Of a stretch of DNA of 64,000 bases, positions 9,901 to 19,255 are shown one piece after another. Origin of the DNA: Gracilariopsis chorda (taxonomy: Eukaryota > Rhodophyta > Florideophyceae > Gracilariales > Gracilariaceae); contig NBIV01000087.1 in assembly GCA_003194525.1 (NCBI GenBank), positions 62,001 to 126,000 of the forward strand, in the 5' to 3' direction. The notes under the pieces are model-generated. The model was not told where the DNA came from, did not search any database, and worked only from the letters and a program-made list of their open reading frames with translations. Both the position numbers and the translations under genes were made by a program. The stretch's first letter is position 1. Each line of letters begins with the position of its first letter.

Positions 9901-12900
9901 CAAAACGTAAGCGGACATTGCTCGCCGTCACCTGGTGGCGAGAGTCAAGTATTTCGCACACCTTGGACAGGTATTCGACCCCGCAAAATCGCCTCTTCGA
10001 GGTATTATGGAGCTACTCCCTCTGATCGCTACTCATGGCACACTGCAAGTCCAGATATTGTGAAGACAAACATTGAGCACCACGCTGCATCTCACGACGC
10101 AAGCTCAAAGAGAAGTCCATCACAAGACTACGTCGATTCTTATGGAACTGACTCTGGGGAAAGGACAGAACTTACAGCTGAAGATGGCGAAGGACGGTCA
10201 CAAGTCGCAACAGAAGGTGAATCTATTCAAGGGCAAGACGAACTGAATTTCTCTTCTCAATCAATGGCTGCAGGAAGCAAGGCGCTATTCTCAGCTGCTT
10301 TGTCAACTATTGGTACTATTGGACGCGCAACCCACCATTATCTTCGTTCCAGGAATGAATATATGTTGGAGGTTGCAGCACAATCTGTTCATGGTGCTGA
10401 GGCTGCATTACCGAAGACTCCTTCACTTCCCCATCCGTATCATGCCCAAGTCTCACGAATTTCACAAAGTATCGGCCAGTCTGCAAGCAGTACAAGGAGC
10501 AGCACTCCCTCGAATGATGCCGCGGGAACAGTTCAGTCTACTGATGAATCTGGAGATGAAACCAGCCTCTTAGAAGGCCGATCTTTGGAAGCTATTCACG
10601 ACAGTTTCGAAACCTCCAATTCACTACAGGTTTGCGAAGATGTAGAACAAGAGCTGTCCTCTTCAACAAGTAGCGAGAACAGCCACGACAGCGACAATAC
10701 ACCAGAGGTACCGCGTGACACGAAGATTACACTTTCGCCGGCTGCAGCCTGTGAGTCATGTATTAGAGACGCACCAAACCTCATTGCCAATATTACTGAT
10801 AATGAAGATGTATTGAGATCCGCCAACACAAATGCAGATGGTGAACAAGCAGCACCGGAGGAGCAGACATCAATTAGCGAGGTAGAAAACTCACAAGTTG
10901 ATGTAACAGGAGATAATGAAGGATCTAGAGCCGGTTTAACGTTTGTGTCATGTGTTTCTGACGAATTCAAAGCTCAATCTAGCCTTGAAGATGACAGTGA
11001 TGGCTTAGAGCCCCCCATTCATGGCTCAGATCATCAGAATCAACAAGAGGCGGTAGCCGAGCTCTTTCCAAAACTCCCTGACAAGAGTACTACGGACGAC
11101 GGCGGTGAAGCTACTCCAAACAAATATGGAAACTTGTTTGACCTTGACAGTTCTACGAATCATGCGGAAGAATCACAGATCACCGAAACTGCTCTAAGAT
11201 CAGCTGAGAACGCATACATGAGTTTGATGCACGAATTGCAATCCAGTCACGAGTATGACCTGGAAGGACGTCGAGGACTAGACTTGCGTTTCAGCGAGCT
11301 GGAGAAAGCTGACCTGGTTGCTCTAAAGCGGCTCGAGTTAGAAACAGACAAGCTAGAGACGTCTCATCGGGCAATAGAAACACGATATATAACTCTGGAG
11401 ACGCCACATTCCAACTCAGTTGAATTCCGGCGTACTAGTGTAATAGTTGACGAAGATAACCTAATCTGCTCTGAAATATCCTTTCCGGTGTGTGACGCCG
11501 AACAAGAATACGCCAAACTTGAACATGTATCATGTCTCATGAAGGAGGAAGATGAAGTACTTCGGAGTGACCTAGAGGATATCGAATCTACTTTGCAGAA
11601 AGAACATCAGGAGTCGGAAGTACAACTGAAAGCGCTGATGGGTACCGTTCTTTCATCGGCCTGTTTCTTAGCAGAATGGAAGTTCGCGCGTCATATGAAA
11701 GAGCGATTGAAACGTAAACAAGAAGAGCAAGCCGAGAGAGATGAAGAAGTGCGTGACCTAGACCAAGAGTTCAAGAAGCGAATGTGGACCTTAAACCTTG
11801 AACGAACTCGAATTGGAGAAGAGGAGCGGAGGCTTGATTCAGAAATCATGGCATTGGAGGTTTCCTATCAGAAAGAAAGCAATACGGTCTTTGAACTACT
11901 TGAGGCAGAAATCGACACCCGACTCTTGACGCTTCAAAATGCAGAGGACAAAGAGCGCATGGAACTTTTGTTGCGAATTGAATCACGCGAAGAGTGTGGA
12001 CAAAGAATAATCGATGTAGAGGATTTAATCAATAGTTATCAGCAACTGAAGGGCGAAGAGGATCATCAAGAAGACCAGGCGGAAGAAGAAATATATCAAA
12101 GCATTCCTGGAAAGAATGATTTACCGGAAGAGTATGTCATCAATGAAGAGGAAGTGGAGTTCTGCGCAGATATGTATGCTGCGAAGTCAACTACGTCCGC
12201 CCAGGACGTAACCGTAACATGTAAGAGAAGTTATGCCGCGCAAGGAGATGCAGCTTCCGGTAATGTCCAAACAAGGCGATCTCTGGACAATGTCGGGGAA
12301 GAAAACCAAGATCCTTCTGAATTTCCGTCTAACTGTGGGTCTTCGTCCGTGCAGTATCAAGCCAGGCGTTTTTCTCCGCAGAGGGTCGCAAGTCCCGTTC
12401 TCGCATCCGTCAATGTGCATGTTGATACACCACCCCCTGTGAAAGAGACTACAGGGAATTCTGGACTATCCGTCAATTCTGGACTCACATCCCTGCAGGC
12501 ATTACAAAGAAAGGATTACTTTGAGCAGACTAAATTCAGTCCACGAAGTAACGATCAAAAAGTGCGGCTTAACGGCGCCCCCGAAGATGCCAGTAACTTG
12601 GAAAATCTTTCAGTTGAACTGAGTTCTTTCAATATTACTTCCTCGAGGAAGTCTGTTGACGACGTAATGAGTAATCCCAGTTCCGCGAGCAAGCTTCATG
12701 CTCTCATCCGGAGAATATCGACAGCAACAGCATCACCTTCTCGTTGTATGTCCGATTCCTTAGAACACAGAACATCCGAAAGTCATAGCATGGTTTGTCA
12801 AAACATCATTAGAACTATTCTAGTGGTGTTGAGACACCTGCACCGAACTTCTACGCATATTCGCCTTATCGATAGAGGGATAACTATCATTCGTGACTTC

Positions 12901-13341
12901 TGTGAAGTACAAGACCGTGTGGCGGATGTTATTTCAGTGGAAGATTGCATCGATGTGATCGTCACCTGTGCGCAGTTCTATAGAGATCGCGAGGGCATCC
13001 TCGAGGCCGCGGTTTCTGTCTTGTACTATTTATCGCAGGATATCGACGGAGAAACCTTGATGAGGAAAAACGAGAATGCTCTAAAACGACTTGAAAGGAT
13101 CAACAATCTACTCAACTCAGCCGCCAAGCAGGAACGCAAGCATCGCATCCGAGTTCAGCACGCCAGATTGATTGTTAATCAAGTTCGCCTGCGAGAAAAA
13201 GGAGTCAGTCGACACGTGCTTCTCAGCGAAGATCTCGCAGCAGCTCAGAAAGAAAGTGCTCCGCTAGAGCTTAGGATACGGCCTTCACATCGTCTCTTGT
13301 GTTCTCTGTTGAGTGAATTGAAATCGAAAGGAGTGGTTTGA
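6952..13341 (+). CDS. ASPM/Asp-like mitotic spindle protein
   Basis: A single uninterrupted frame of 2129 residues starts at ATG 6952. Residues 111-124 (WLQRQVDDLTAWLN) resemble the conserved tryptophan motif before the ASPM calponin-homology region. A first calponin-homology domain is around residues 375-500 (DLRDGIRLCKLASLLTG). A second begins near residue 532 (CIRKLLQWC) and includes CAVLCILLDQLHP. An IQ motif for calmodulin lies at about 817-836 (LLQTLIRRFLAH), far fewer than the dozens in vertebrates. Residues 860-1420 are low-complexity and acidic, and about 1430-1700 form a long coiled coil. The C-terminus (about 1947-2037; STHIRLIDRGI) resembles the HEAT-like end of ASPM. Asp-family proteins focus microtubule minus ends at spindle poles. 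One IQ motif and a large disordered middle are unusual but seen in non-animal homologues. Confidence 0.8.
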   Translation: MFHPVDPDKENDQRRASYAPPPATVRKRLFPTPITTRATRARPSISSAASAYENSNDILRTPLPKLPPSATTLSIAASSVRRSSHAGPATASLKGTPCFKRKYVETNPDVWLQRQVDDLTAWLNHELGDLSSSASYFPTQNFASSDVFIAQYEAVLRFYRGPTFNAEVLRFGNHIKKANLSFSTAVSIATEQPKFEQLVSLLTFSYNSTWLLLGLSLILHTNFALQIDEVLRQAQNTPNKRIDVAVLQQKLVDYILRNHFTTENPVASKFTITSPSTVFTPSSNMDSVKQNGLVLYRTLLLIMLLDHAAQDTDVVNNLPFPLFKPDSSVHKSQEVVDRLSQICLQNPDSLNRFLGDRGYRLEYDCPPWDRISNFAVRDLGTDLRDGIRLCKLASLLTGDPRPLQQVKYNYGSRLSDATRHKKHSFNIMIALDTISKYAADRLRAKVQWKATAREIIDGNRPETVALLWQIAELWIEIKLLDNSLLDESLSAAQDEFRARTADAVWCSSPETFRELSPTIKSPSRLVIYQRPDKDCIRKLLQWCATVCGIHRIKVVDFTESFRDCAVLCILLDQLHPGMIEVKDIIRVAPAEIRDEQDSVKELGIVRSNIKLFEGACQRLGALPNISISAMAALAPPFISRLKEESFGRLMILMTAYLFKRVELGRGAKERLEYVQQHAEREVDYGFSCSPHGCDDLLKPLGTKTWDLPGSTDLGRLDTSGSSDNSSGKAFSPEKQEDTPSVLVGEVDMSVPLAHNAHGSESLPRPFKPSTFALPNDDNSKISTPTVERKRKEEAAEVILSNYEAYKACRNVLNKKDNAVLLQTLIRRFLAHQDYEELLYSQKELVNNLHSEFWNRKSLVGTNESSISNSEYYSISEKKKEASEGFGLCLKSLDDVEKVMLLFPDHLKTIDHYVQSMQEHEERSRNAPTQQILGIGVDFAPHNDASSDKTNPTKRGELQMVNGIGSMVTTHISLPDPSTPVDQSQNVSGHCSPSPGGESQVFRTPWTGIRPRKIASSRYYGATPSDRYSWHTASPDIVKTNIEHHAASHDASSKRSPSQDYVDSYGTDSGERTELTAEDGEGRSQVATEGESIQGQDELNFSSQSMAAGSKALFSAALSTIGTIGRATHHYLRSRNEYMLEVAAQSVHGAEAALPKTPSLPHPYHAQVSRISQSIGQSASSTRSSTPSNDAAGTVQSTDESGDETSLLEGRSLEAIHDSFETSNSLQVCEDVEQELSSSTSSENSHDSDNTPEVPRDTKITLSPAAACESCIRDAPNLIANITDNEDVLRSANTNADGEQAAPEEQTSISEVENSQVDVTGDNEGSRAGLTFVSCVSDEFKAQSSLEDDSDGLEPPIHGSDHQNQQEAVAELFPKLPDKSTTDDGGEATPNKYGNLFDLDSSTNHAEESQITETALRSAENAYMSLMHELQSSHEYDLEGRRGLDLRFSELEKADLVALKRLELETDKLETSHRAIETRYITLETPHSNSVEFRRTSVIVDEDNLICSEISFPVCDAEQEYAKLEHVSCLMKEEDEVLRSDLEDIESTLQKEHQESEVQLKALMGTVLSSACFLAEWKFARHMKERLKRKQEEQAERDEEVRDLDQEFKKRMWTLNLERTRIGEEERRLDSEIMALEVSYQKESNTVFELLEAEIDTRLLTLQNAEDKERMELLLRIESREECGQRIIDVEDLINSYQQLKGEEDHQEDQAEEEIYQSIPGKNDLPEEYVINEEEVEFCADMYAAKSTTSAQDVTVTCKRSYAAQGDAASGNVQTRRSLDNVGEENQDPSEFPSNCGSSSVQYQARRFSPQRVASPVLASVNVHVDTPPPVKETTGNSGLSVNSGLTSLQALQRKDYFEQTKFSPRSNDQKVRLNGAPEDASNLENLSVELSSFNITSSRKSVDDVMSNPSSASKLHALIRRISTATASPSRCMSDSLEHRTSESHSMVCQNIIRTILVVLRHLHRTSTHIRLIDRGITIIRDFCEVQDRVADVISVEDCIDVIVTCAQFYRDREGILEAAVSVLYYLSQDIDGETLMRKNENALKRLERINNLLNSAAKQERKHRIRVQHARLIVNQVRLREKGVSRHVLLSEDLAAAQKESAPLELRIRPSHRLLCSLLSELKSKGVV

Positions 13342-13577
13342 GTAGATTGACAAAGAAAAGTAAATTAAAGTCACAGCATACATCATGCGACGTTAAAAGG
13401 TTTTAATCCAGATCGCGAAAGGGTTGCTGGTGACCCTCAACGCCAACATCAATTGAAATCCACGGGCATTTTGTTATAGGAGTGCAAACCTCTTTCTACT
13501 AGCCGCTTCATTAGCTTTACCCCCAGTGGCTACGCCAACAGGAATCAAGTTATTCGAAAACAGCAAGGTGCAATACA

Positions 13578-14831
13578 ATGGTAACAGATATGAACAGAAG
13601 GCGCAACCAGGATCCACTGCCAATGAACTCATACCTCGAGCCACGTGAAGCCTACACACAGTGGAGGAAGACGGCTGCTTCTCTGAAAGTACGGGTGGAT
13701 GAAGTGAAACCGCCATATGCTTGGTACAGATGGGTTCTCATGTTACGTAGAAAACGCGTTGTCTGTACTCTGAACGCGTTTCTGTTCTGCATCTTGATAG
13801 AGGAAACGATTAGGTTGTTTCGATTTCGCGGCGATGTCCATTTGCCTGATTCACTGTTTGCTACTATGCCTTCGGGTGAGCTACCACATCCGATGGACAT
13901 CGTTGCCCAGGTTCGAACTCATCACGTTGTGGCTCCTACAAGTACTTCCTTCTACAAACCAGGATACACGAGCATCAGAAATGCCACGTTCCGCAACAGA
14001 TACCCGTCTGTCAATCTCCGAGGCACCGGGACATTTGATGAAGTATTTGTTATCACTAGCGAAAAATGCAATGAGCAGTTTCGAGAGTTCGAACTGCTAG
14101 CTAGTCAAAAGGCTGATATACCAGTCACAAGATGGAACCAGGGCGAGCCCCGTCATGTGTCTTTTCAAAACCCTCCACTTCCAATATCAGCATCAGTTCG
14201 GGAAAAGCTTCGTTTCATGAAGAAATCGGATGTATCGCTGATGCGGAAGCACGTAGCTTACCTTGAAGCTCATAAAAGGCTTTGGGCGCATGTGGCCGCC
14301 ACGGGAAAGCAGCGGATCTTGGTGATCGACGACACACTGTTTCCCACCACGCGCTTGCTAAAAAGCCTGCCCATGGTTCTGACAAACGTTGACCAAGAAT
14401 CCGTTGCAAGACAACAGCCATGGCACTTCATGTTTCTTCGCCGGCAGATGCCCAACCACGAATTGCGGCTACAAGCGTCTCGAAAGGAACGCATCTGGAC
14501 AATGAATCCGAGATACAAGCACTCCGTTGTTCAGGCAAACATATCTCACGGTGCCAGTGCCTACATTCTATCACTTAATGGCGCAATATTTCTGCATGAA
14601 CATGTATCGAGATTCCGCGCTCCCCTGGATATTGAAATCGGTCTTGTCCAACGAGACTTTCCAGGTCGGTTCGTTGCCCTTAGCGCTTGCAACAATGATG
14701 TACAAACGCCTTTTTGCCCAGAGATGGTTGAAGACATATCATCTACTTCCGCAAGGACCTTGAAATGCACGTGGCGACGATTGCATGAGCGCCGAAATGC
14801 ACAAGAGTTTGATAGTTACCTCAAAGGGTAG
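13578..14831 (+). CDS. Type II membrane protein, GT25-like glycosyltransferase
   Basis: The 417-residue protein starts at ATG 13578. A basic N-terminal tail is followed by one membrane anchor at about residues 61-81 (VVCTLNAFLFCILIEETI). The luminal domain begins near residue 150 with FDEVFVITSEK, the start of glycosyltransferase family 25, in which a conserved arginine and a hydrophobic strand follow. ILVIDDTLFP at about 247 stands where the family has its metal-binding EDD motif, here IDD. SHGASAYILSLNGAIFL at about 323-340 matches the family's G.xAYxLSxxGA segment. The topology fits a Golgi enzyme adding a sugar to protein or polysaccharide, but donor and acceptor cannot be told. The assignment rests on these motifs; a divergent family is possible. 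Confidence 0.6.
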   Translation: MVTDMNRRRNQDPLPMNSYLEPREAYTQWRKTAASLKVRVDEVKPPYAWYRWVLMLRRKRVVCTLNAFLFCILIEETIRLFRFRGDVHLPDSLFATMPSGELPHPMDIVAQVRTHHVVAPTSTSFYKPGYTSIRNATFRNRYPSVNLRGTGTFDEVFVITSEKCNEQFREFELLASQKADIPVTRWNQGEPRHVSFQNPPLPISASVREKLRFMKKSDVSLMRKHVAYLEAHKRLWAHVAATGKQRILVIDDTLFPTTRLLKSLPMVLTNVDQESVARQQPWHFMFLRRQMPNHELRLQASRKERIWTMNPRYKHSVVQANISHGASAYILSLNGAIFLHEHVSRFRAPLDIEIGLVQRDFPGRFVALSACNNDVQTPFCPEMVEDISSTSARTLKCTWRRLHERRNAQEFDSYLKG

Positions 14832-16135
14832 GTTTGATACACCCGGGAACGAAGACCATATATGGTAAGACGCATCTAACTACACATGAGAATGATTGAA
14901 CGAGTATCCACTGGGCAAGTCGCCAAAATGCCCTGAACTGCTTAGACGAGCTCGAGATCCGACGGCTCGTGTCAGTTGCAGGCAACTTTGATATTAACTT
15001 GCAGCTCCCAGCCGGTTGAAACATAGGAAACATCTTCAGGATTTGACGCATGACTCCGAATCCGGCTCTTCAACCTTCCAAACTTAGTTCTCTAGATGCG
15101 GGCATGTGATCACTCCTCTGCTAACGCCCAAAAAAAAACAGACTGCATCTCACAAATGAAAGGCGGTTATGAATAAGTTGAAGCACACCGTTCCACTGGC
15201 TAACCCTTTCCTCACTGAGGTCGTCAATAGCTCCCACCCAGTCTGTTGTTCCACTAACGCTATGGTCTGGTTTGTTAGTCTGTCAACCTGTTCGTACTGG
15301 TTCATGCTGCACTGAGTTCATACTAGGGCTGCATGACGGGTGTGGAACTTTCTACCAACCGTCGTACTCTTGCTGCGATGTACTCACGGTGGGGAACTGT
15401 GATTGTGCATCGGCTTTCATATATCATAAGTAATAGGCCCAACAGACGTACTCAAACCCTAGAAATATGGTTGGCAGATGACAGTGACATAACGAGCGCA
15501 AGTACTCCTAAATCCATCTCAACAACTCGCACGTCTGGTTTCCAATGGGATTGATTTGGTCTTCGCAAACCCTGCTGTCGGTGCCACATCACCACTGCCG
15601 CGTATTAATACTCAACTATAGCCACAAGTTTCGAAGAGGTAAAAAACCTGCAGTCAAACAGTTGTCTTGAAAACACGTACACATGCGCATATATAGCGAA
15701 CACGGCAAACGCGAACAAACGAGTCATCCCAGCTGCAAAACAGGACGGGGGAAACGAAAGCTTCCCCTCGTATGATCATGGCTTACCATATCAGGGATTA
15801 CGGAATCCTCCAAGTGGTGTGATCCTCTGTTGTCTTTCTCCATGGAGTAAACGCCTTCTCTCACGCTTTACGATGGTTTTTATAGAGAGGAAAACAATGA
15901 CGCCTAAATGATCAGACAACATCCTTGTAAGCAGCTTGTAATATCCTGGAACCTCATGGTACACTGACAAATTGACAAACGCAGATCTGTCAGCCCTGAA
16001 GATGAGACTGTCTCGGAGGTTTTTGTTTATGTGGATTTCACAAGTAGCCTTAAAACGCTGTCGAAGAGAACAACCACTTTGCAGGACTTCAAGAAAACCT
16101 GGTTCTGGGATTCCCTTCAGATGCGGGGACAGTCG
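14832..16135. other. Intergenic gap, nothing recognised
   Basis: These 1.3 kb lie between the convergent 3' ends of the GT25-like and EME1-like genes. Only short overlapping frames occur, without recognisable motifs. I see no repeat, terminator-like hairpin or RNA gene that I can support. Confidence 0.6.
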
Positions 16136-17350
16136 TCATCGAACAATTTCTGTCGTCGGATCAGTGGAAGTGTATACTTTGGCTACCGTCTGCGATACAT
16201 GACGTCCAATTCTCCTATTCGTTCCACCAAATGTTATGCCTGAAAGGAGGTCATCTTGATTCGCACTGTTCAGGAGAGCGTTTAGTAGACATTGATGCGT
16301 GGGATACTTCTCATATATGGCTTTGGCCTTCGCATTAGACACACCGGGTATTAGGGATAGCATCATAAGGTACATATGACTTGGATTCTTCTTAAAACGC
16401 TTAAGTGATGTGCCTTCCTCGTGCTCGGATTCGCTATCATTTTCTTCGGTGTTTGTAGCCCCGTTTCTGTTCTCTCGCGATAGAATAACGGGTGCTGCGG
16501 CTCTTGCAGCTTTCTTTCTCTTGTACGGCAACACGGACTCCAAGAAGGCCTCGTTTCGGTAGTGCGGGAGCTTCGCTACAGCCCGAGAAATGTCACAGAT
16601 ATAGTGAGAGAGCTCTTCTCGATTGCGGATATCATGCGTACGAATTCCGTAATCCATGAAAAGAAAGGCATAGCTGTCCTGAACTGCTTCCTTGCTCATT
16701 ATAGTAAGCGAATGTCCACCCTTTTTAAGAGCGTCTCGTGCTATCTGTTTGCAATATCTATCCATATCGCTGATCGCTATCACGATCTTGTTACCCGTTG
16801 AACACGCCTTGAGATCACGGCAGAAATGATCGAGCGTGTTGCTCTTCATGTGAGCAACATATTCTGCGGCTGTAAACACTAACAGAGAGAACGGTACATC
16901 TGCGGGCGCCGACGCGCCTTCCGATTTCAAGCGCCATAATATCAAATTCGTTAACGGCCGGTTATGCAGATAGATTTGATCACGCATCACTATACGCAAC
17001 TGCTTCAGTACATCATTCTTCGAGCGGTCCTCGTACATCTTTTCTGACACTAAGATCTCAAGGCGCTGATTTCTGAATTCACGACTTGCGATGTGTCGAG
17101 CAATTGTTTGTCGAATTTTCAGTCGCCGTTCGGAATGCAATGCATCCTCTGCTTGAGTTTTGGAGGACGGTGGTTCTAGATTGTGAACGTCTTCGGCCTC
17201 TTCAGGTTCACTACTACACAAGTCGATATCTACCTCACTCTGGTTTGTACTCTGAGGCTTTGATGGTTTTCGAAGAGAAGGAAAGATCTCCGAATCGCTG
17301 CTTGAGTTGGAACCCTGGATGTTACGCTCAAAATATTTTGAATCATTCAT
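16136..17350 (-). CDS. EME1/MMS4-like partner of MUS81 structure-specific endonuclease
   Basis: The first ATG of the open frame is at 17350, giving 404 residues. The frame stays open up to about 17440 without an ATG, so an upstream exon is possible. The N-terminal ~110 residues are acidic and serine-rich. A degenerate ERCC4 nuclease fold covers about residues 165-290 (FSLLVFTAAEYV, IVIAISDMDRY, YAFLFMDYGI). A C-terminal helix-hairpin-helix-like segment follows (MLSLIPGVSNAKAKAIYEKYP). The canonical ERKxxxD nuclease motif is not seen, as expected for the non-catalytic EME subunit, not for MUS81 or XPF. EME1 binds MUS81 to cleave forks and Holliday-type junctions. The adjacent MULE begins 500 bp upstream of this start, so the promoter may be affected. 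Confidence 0.68.
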   Translation of the reverse strand: MNDSKYFERNIQGSNSSSDSEIFPSLRKPSKPQSTNQSEVDIDLCSSEPEEAEDVHNLEPPSSKTQAEDALHSERRLKIRQTIARHIASREFRNQRLEILVSEKMYEDRSKNDVLKQLRIVMRDQIYLHNRPLTNLILWRLKSEGASAPADVPFSLLVFTAAEYVAHMKSNTLDHFCRDLKACSTGNKIVIAISDMDRYCKQIARDALKKGGHSLTIMSKEAVQDSYAFLFMDYGIRTHDIRNREELSHYICDISRAVAKLPHYRNEAFLESVLPYKRKKAARAAAPVILSRENRNGATNTEENDSESEHEEGTSLKRFKKNPSHMYLMMLSLIPGVSNAKAKAIYEKYPTHQCLLNALLNSANQDDLLSGITFGGTNRRIGRHVSQTVAKVYTSTDPTTEIVR

Positions 17351-17849
17351 GTCGGGGTTTTGCAGTTGAACGGCTTCAGTTACGGGAGGTAGGAACGCCT
17401 GGAACGACCTCAATCCGTTTACCAGGTTAAATAAAAACAAACTGGATGTTTCTTATTGCCCGCATAGACACAAGACGGCTAGCTTTTCGTCCAGAGAGGT
17501 TGTCGGTGTGTCTGAAACGGAAAAGCTTGCAGTTTCATGAGTTCGAGGCACAATGAACGAGCATGTGGTCGAGGTTGTTTCTCAATGACGACGAAGTGCG
17601 GTCGTGTGCATGCCGAAGAATGACGATGGCAGAAAGTTCGACGGTACAAAGGTACCAACGGTACCGTTGATAGACCCTACGTCATCGAACCGCGAAGTCA
17701 GGGAAGATTTTCGACTGTTGAAATGAGTGAACAGAACGTCACAAAATCTCTACCCTTCGTACACATTCCTACAGTATAACTTTGAAAACCGAGGTTCACA
17801 AAAAGCTCCGATTGCGCTTCGCGTTCTTGGTGTCAGACCAGGCACGAGG
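17351..17849. other. Upstream region of the EME1-like gene
   Basis: This ~500-bp stretch lies between the EME1-like start and the MULE end. It contains the palindrome-like GGTACCAACGGTACC at about 17651 but no frame or repeat I can name. It presumably holds the EME1 promoter. Confidence 0.4.
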
Positions 17850-18130
17850 GGGGGAGGCTGAATCTACTTGTAGTAAAAACAGTGGAAACTCCGCCAATCA
17901 CAAGCACGAGTTCACCCCTGATCAGCGAGTGCAGTAGCCTGGGGGACCGCTTCCAACGTGTTCCATGGCATGATTGCAAGACAGCCAATCATAAGTAGGA
18001 GTTCAGCCCGTCACGGCGTCCTTACCCAACTGCAACCAATCAAAGAACACCAAGTCATAGCAGTCCACGTTCAAATTTAACAAAACGCGCGCATTTCGGT
18101 ACTGCTCAACCAAGCATTTTTATCCGCCCA
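17850..18130 (+). repeat. Left terminal inverted repeat of the MULE
   Basis: It starts GGGGGAGGCTGAATCTACTT and is the reverse complement, with scattered substitutions, of about 41087-41369. Shared blocks include CACCCCTGATCAG, GGGGGACCGCTTCCAAC and CACGGCGTCCTTACCCA. Similarity fades after the TTTTnTCCGCC block near 18130. Confidence 0.9.
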
Positions 18131-18894
18131 GGTGCTTCTCGGGCCTACCCAGAGTCTCTATCACCATCTTCTTTCCACCACTCAATCCATCTTTTCTTCA
18201 CTACTTAAGTCTTTCAACCAATCTTCCAAGTCGCACTTGCTTTGTTGCGTCAAATTTTTTACCCGTATACTATTTTTCATTTCATTCTTGCAGCTAAATG
18301 TCCATTTTTTTTCTGATGTTCTCAGGGTGTTCCAAATCACCTTTTTTTGCAGCTTTTCTTTGCATCGCTTTTATCCTTGTGTGGGACTCATCATCACTTT
18401 GCTGTATGCATCGTACTTTCTTTGTTTCTACCTCCTTTTTGAAATTTTTTTTGCTTTGTTTTTTTTTGACCTCCCAATACTTATCCTCGTTTCGCTGTTC
18501 GGCAACAACTTGTATGTCTTTCCACTTCCTAGACACCTGTCGTTTCTACTCTTCTTTGTCTCACCAGATTGCTCCGAGCTGTGCCGTTCTTTCAAGTCTA
18601 TTCTACTCATCCTATTTTTATGGCTTTGCCCTGAGCCACTCATCTGTCTACTTTCTAAGCATCACTTTTAACTTGTACTACAACTAGCTGCGTGCAGACC
18701 CTGTTGAGAATTACTTTATATAATTCCTTTTGGTGGTTACTTTTCGAGGGTTCTAAGACTTTTTTCAATCCACGGCCTATCATACTTCTTGAAATGTTGG
18801 AATGAAGCGGTAACATTTTTTACATGGATCAAAATGAACCTTCAGGTTCTTGAGAACTTTCTTGAGACGGATTGGCAGGGTTCAATGAGATTGA
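18131..18894. other. MULE subterminal region, strongly T-rich on the plus strand
   Basis: About 550 bases from 18131 are pyrimidine-rich (long TTTTTT and CTTTT runs). This generates a hydrophobic plus-strand frame (18132-18671) and a lysine-rich minus-strand frame (18294-18536). Neither has recognisable domains. It may be 3' untranslated or subterminal transposon DNA downstream of the transposase gene. Confidence 0.4.
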
Positions 18895-18950
18895 TTATGG
18901 CTGCTTGGTATTCTGATTCTTTGGTCGTTTGGATTTGGATGATTCCAGGT
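18895..18950 (-). pseudogene. Last codons of the MULE gene cut by gypsy A
   Basis: On the minus strand, directly after the CCAGG target duplication, the frame continues from the gene fragment at 35937-36510. It adds 17 residues rich in Lys and Asn (ESSKSKRPKNQ) and reaches TAA at 18895-18897. This exact continuation over a 17-kb insertion proves the two pieces were one gene. Confidence 0.75.
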
Positions 18951-19110
18951 GTGATAGAGTGAGATCTAACCACATGGGCATTGCAACGCGCGCTGAACCA
19001 ATTTTTGAGTGTGCCACGTGGCTTAAAGTGGCTAAGTAATAATTCTACTACTTAATTTCTTTTTGATAGGTAGTAACACCGCTCTACTGTGTTGTGGGTC
19101 GACAGGTTAT
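18951..19110 (+). repeat. Truncated 5' LTR of gypsy A
   Basis: About 150 bases align directly with the start of the 3' LTR at 35394 (GTGAGATCT, GCAACGCGCGCTG, GTGGCTAA, GATAGGTAGT). The rest of the 543-bp LTR is missing; sequence then passes into what looks like the gag C-terminus. Confidence 0.75.
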
Positions 19111-19255
19111 TCTAGTCACTGGTGCGGAGACGGCAAAGGAAGCCGCCACGGTACCACCACAGGCGGAAACCCCCTAAAGGTTGGGCGGCAGGCCAACCCC
19201 AACCGCTCCCATTCGGAAGGCCAACAGGCCCCAGCTGGTTCTTGTATGGATTTTC

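Noticed and set aside
18132..18671. 179-residue hydrophobic frame that looks like a multi-membrane protein
   Set aside because: The hydrophobicity follows from extreme T richness; two frames on this strand and two on the other are open, and no family motif is present.
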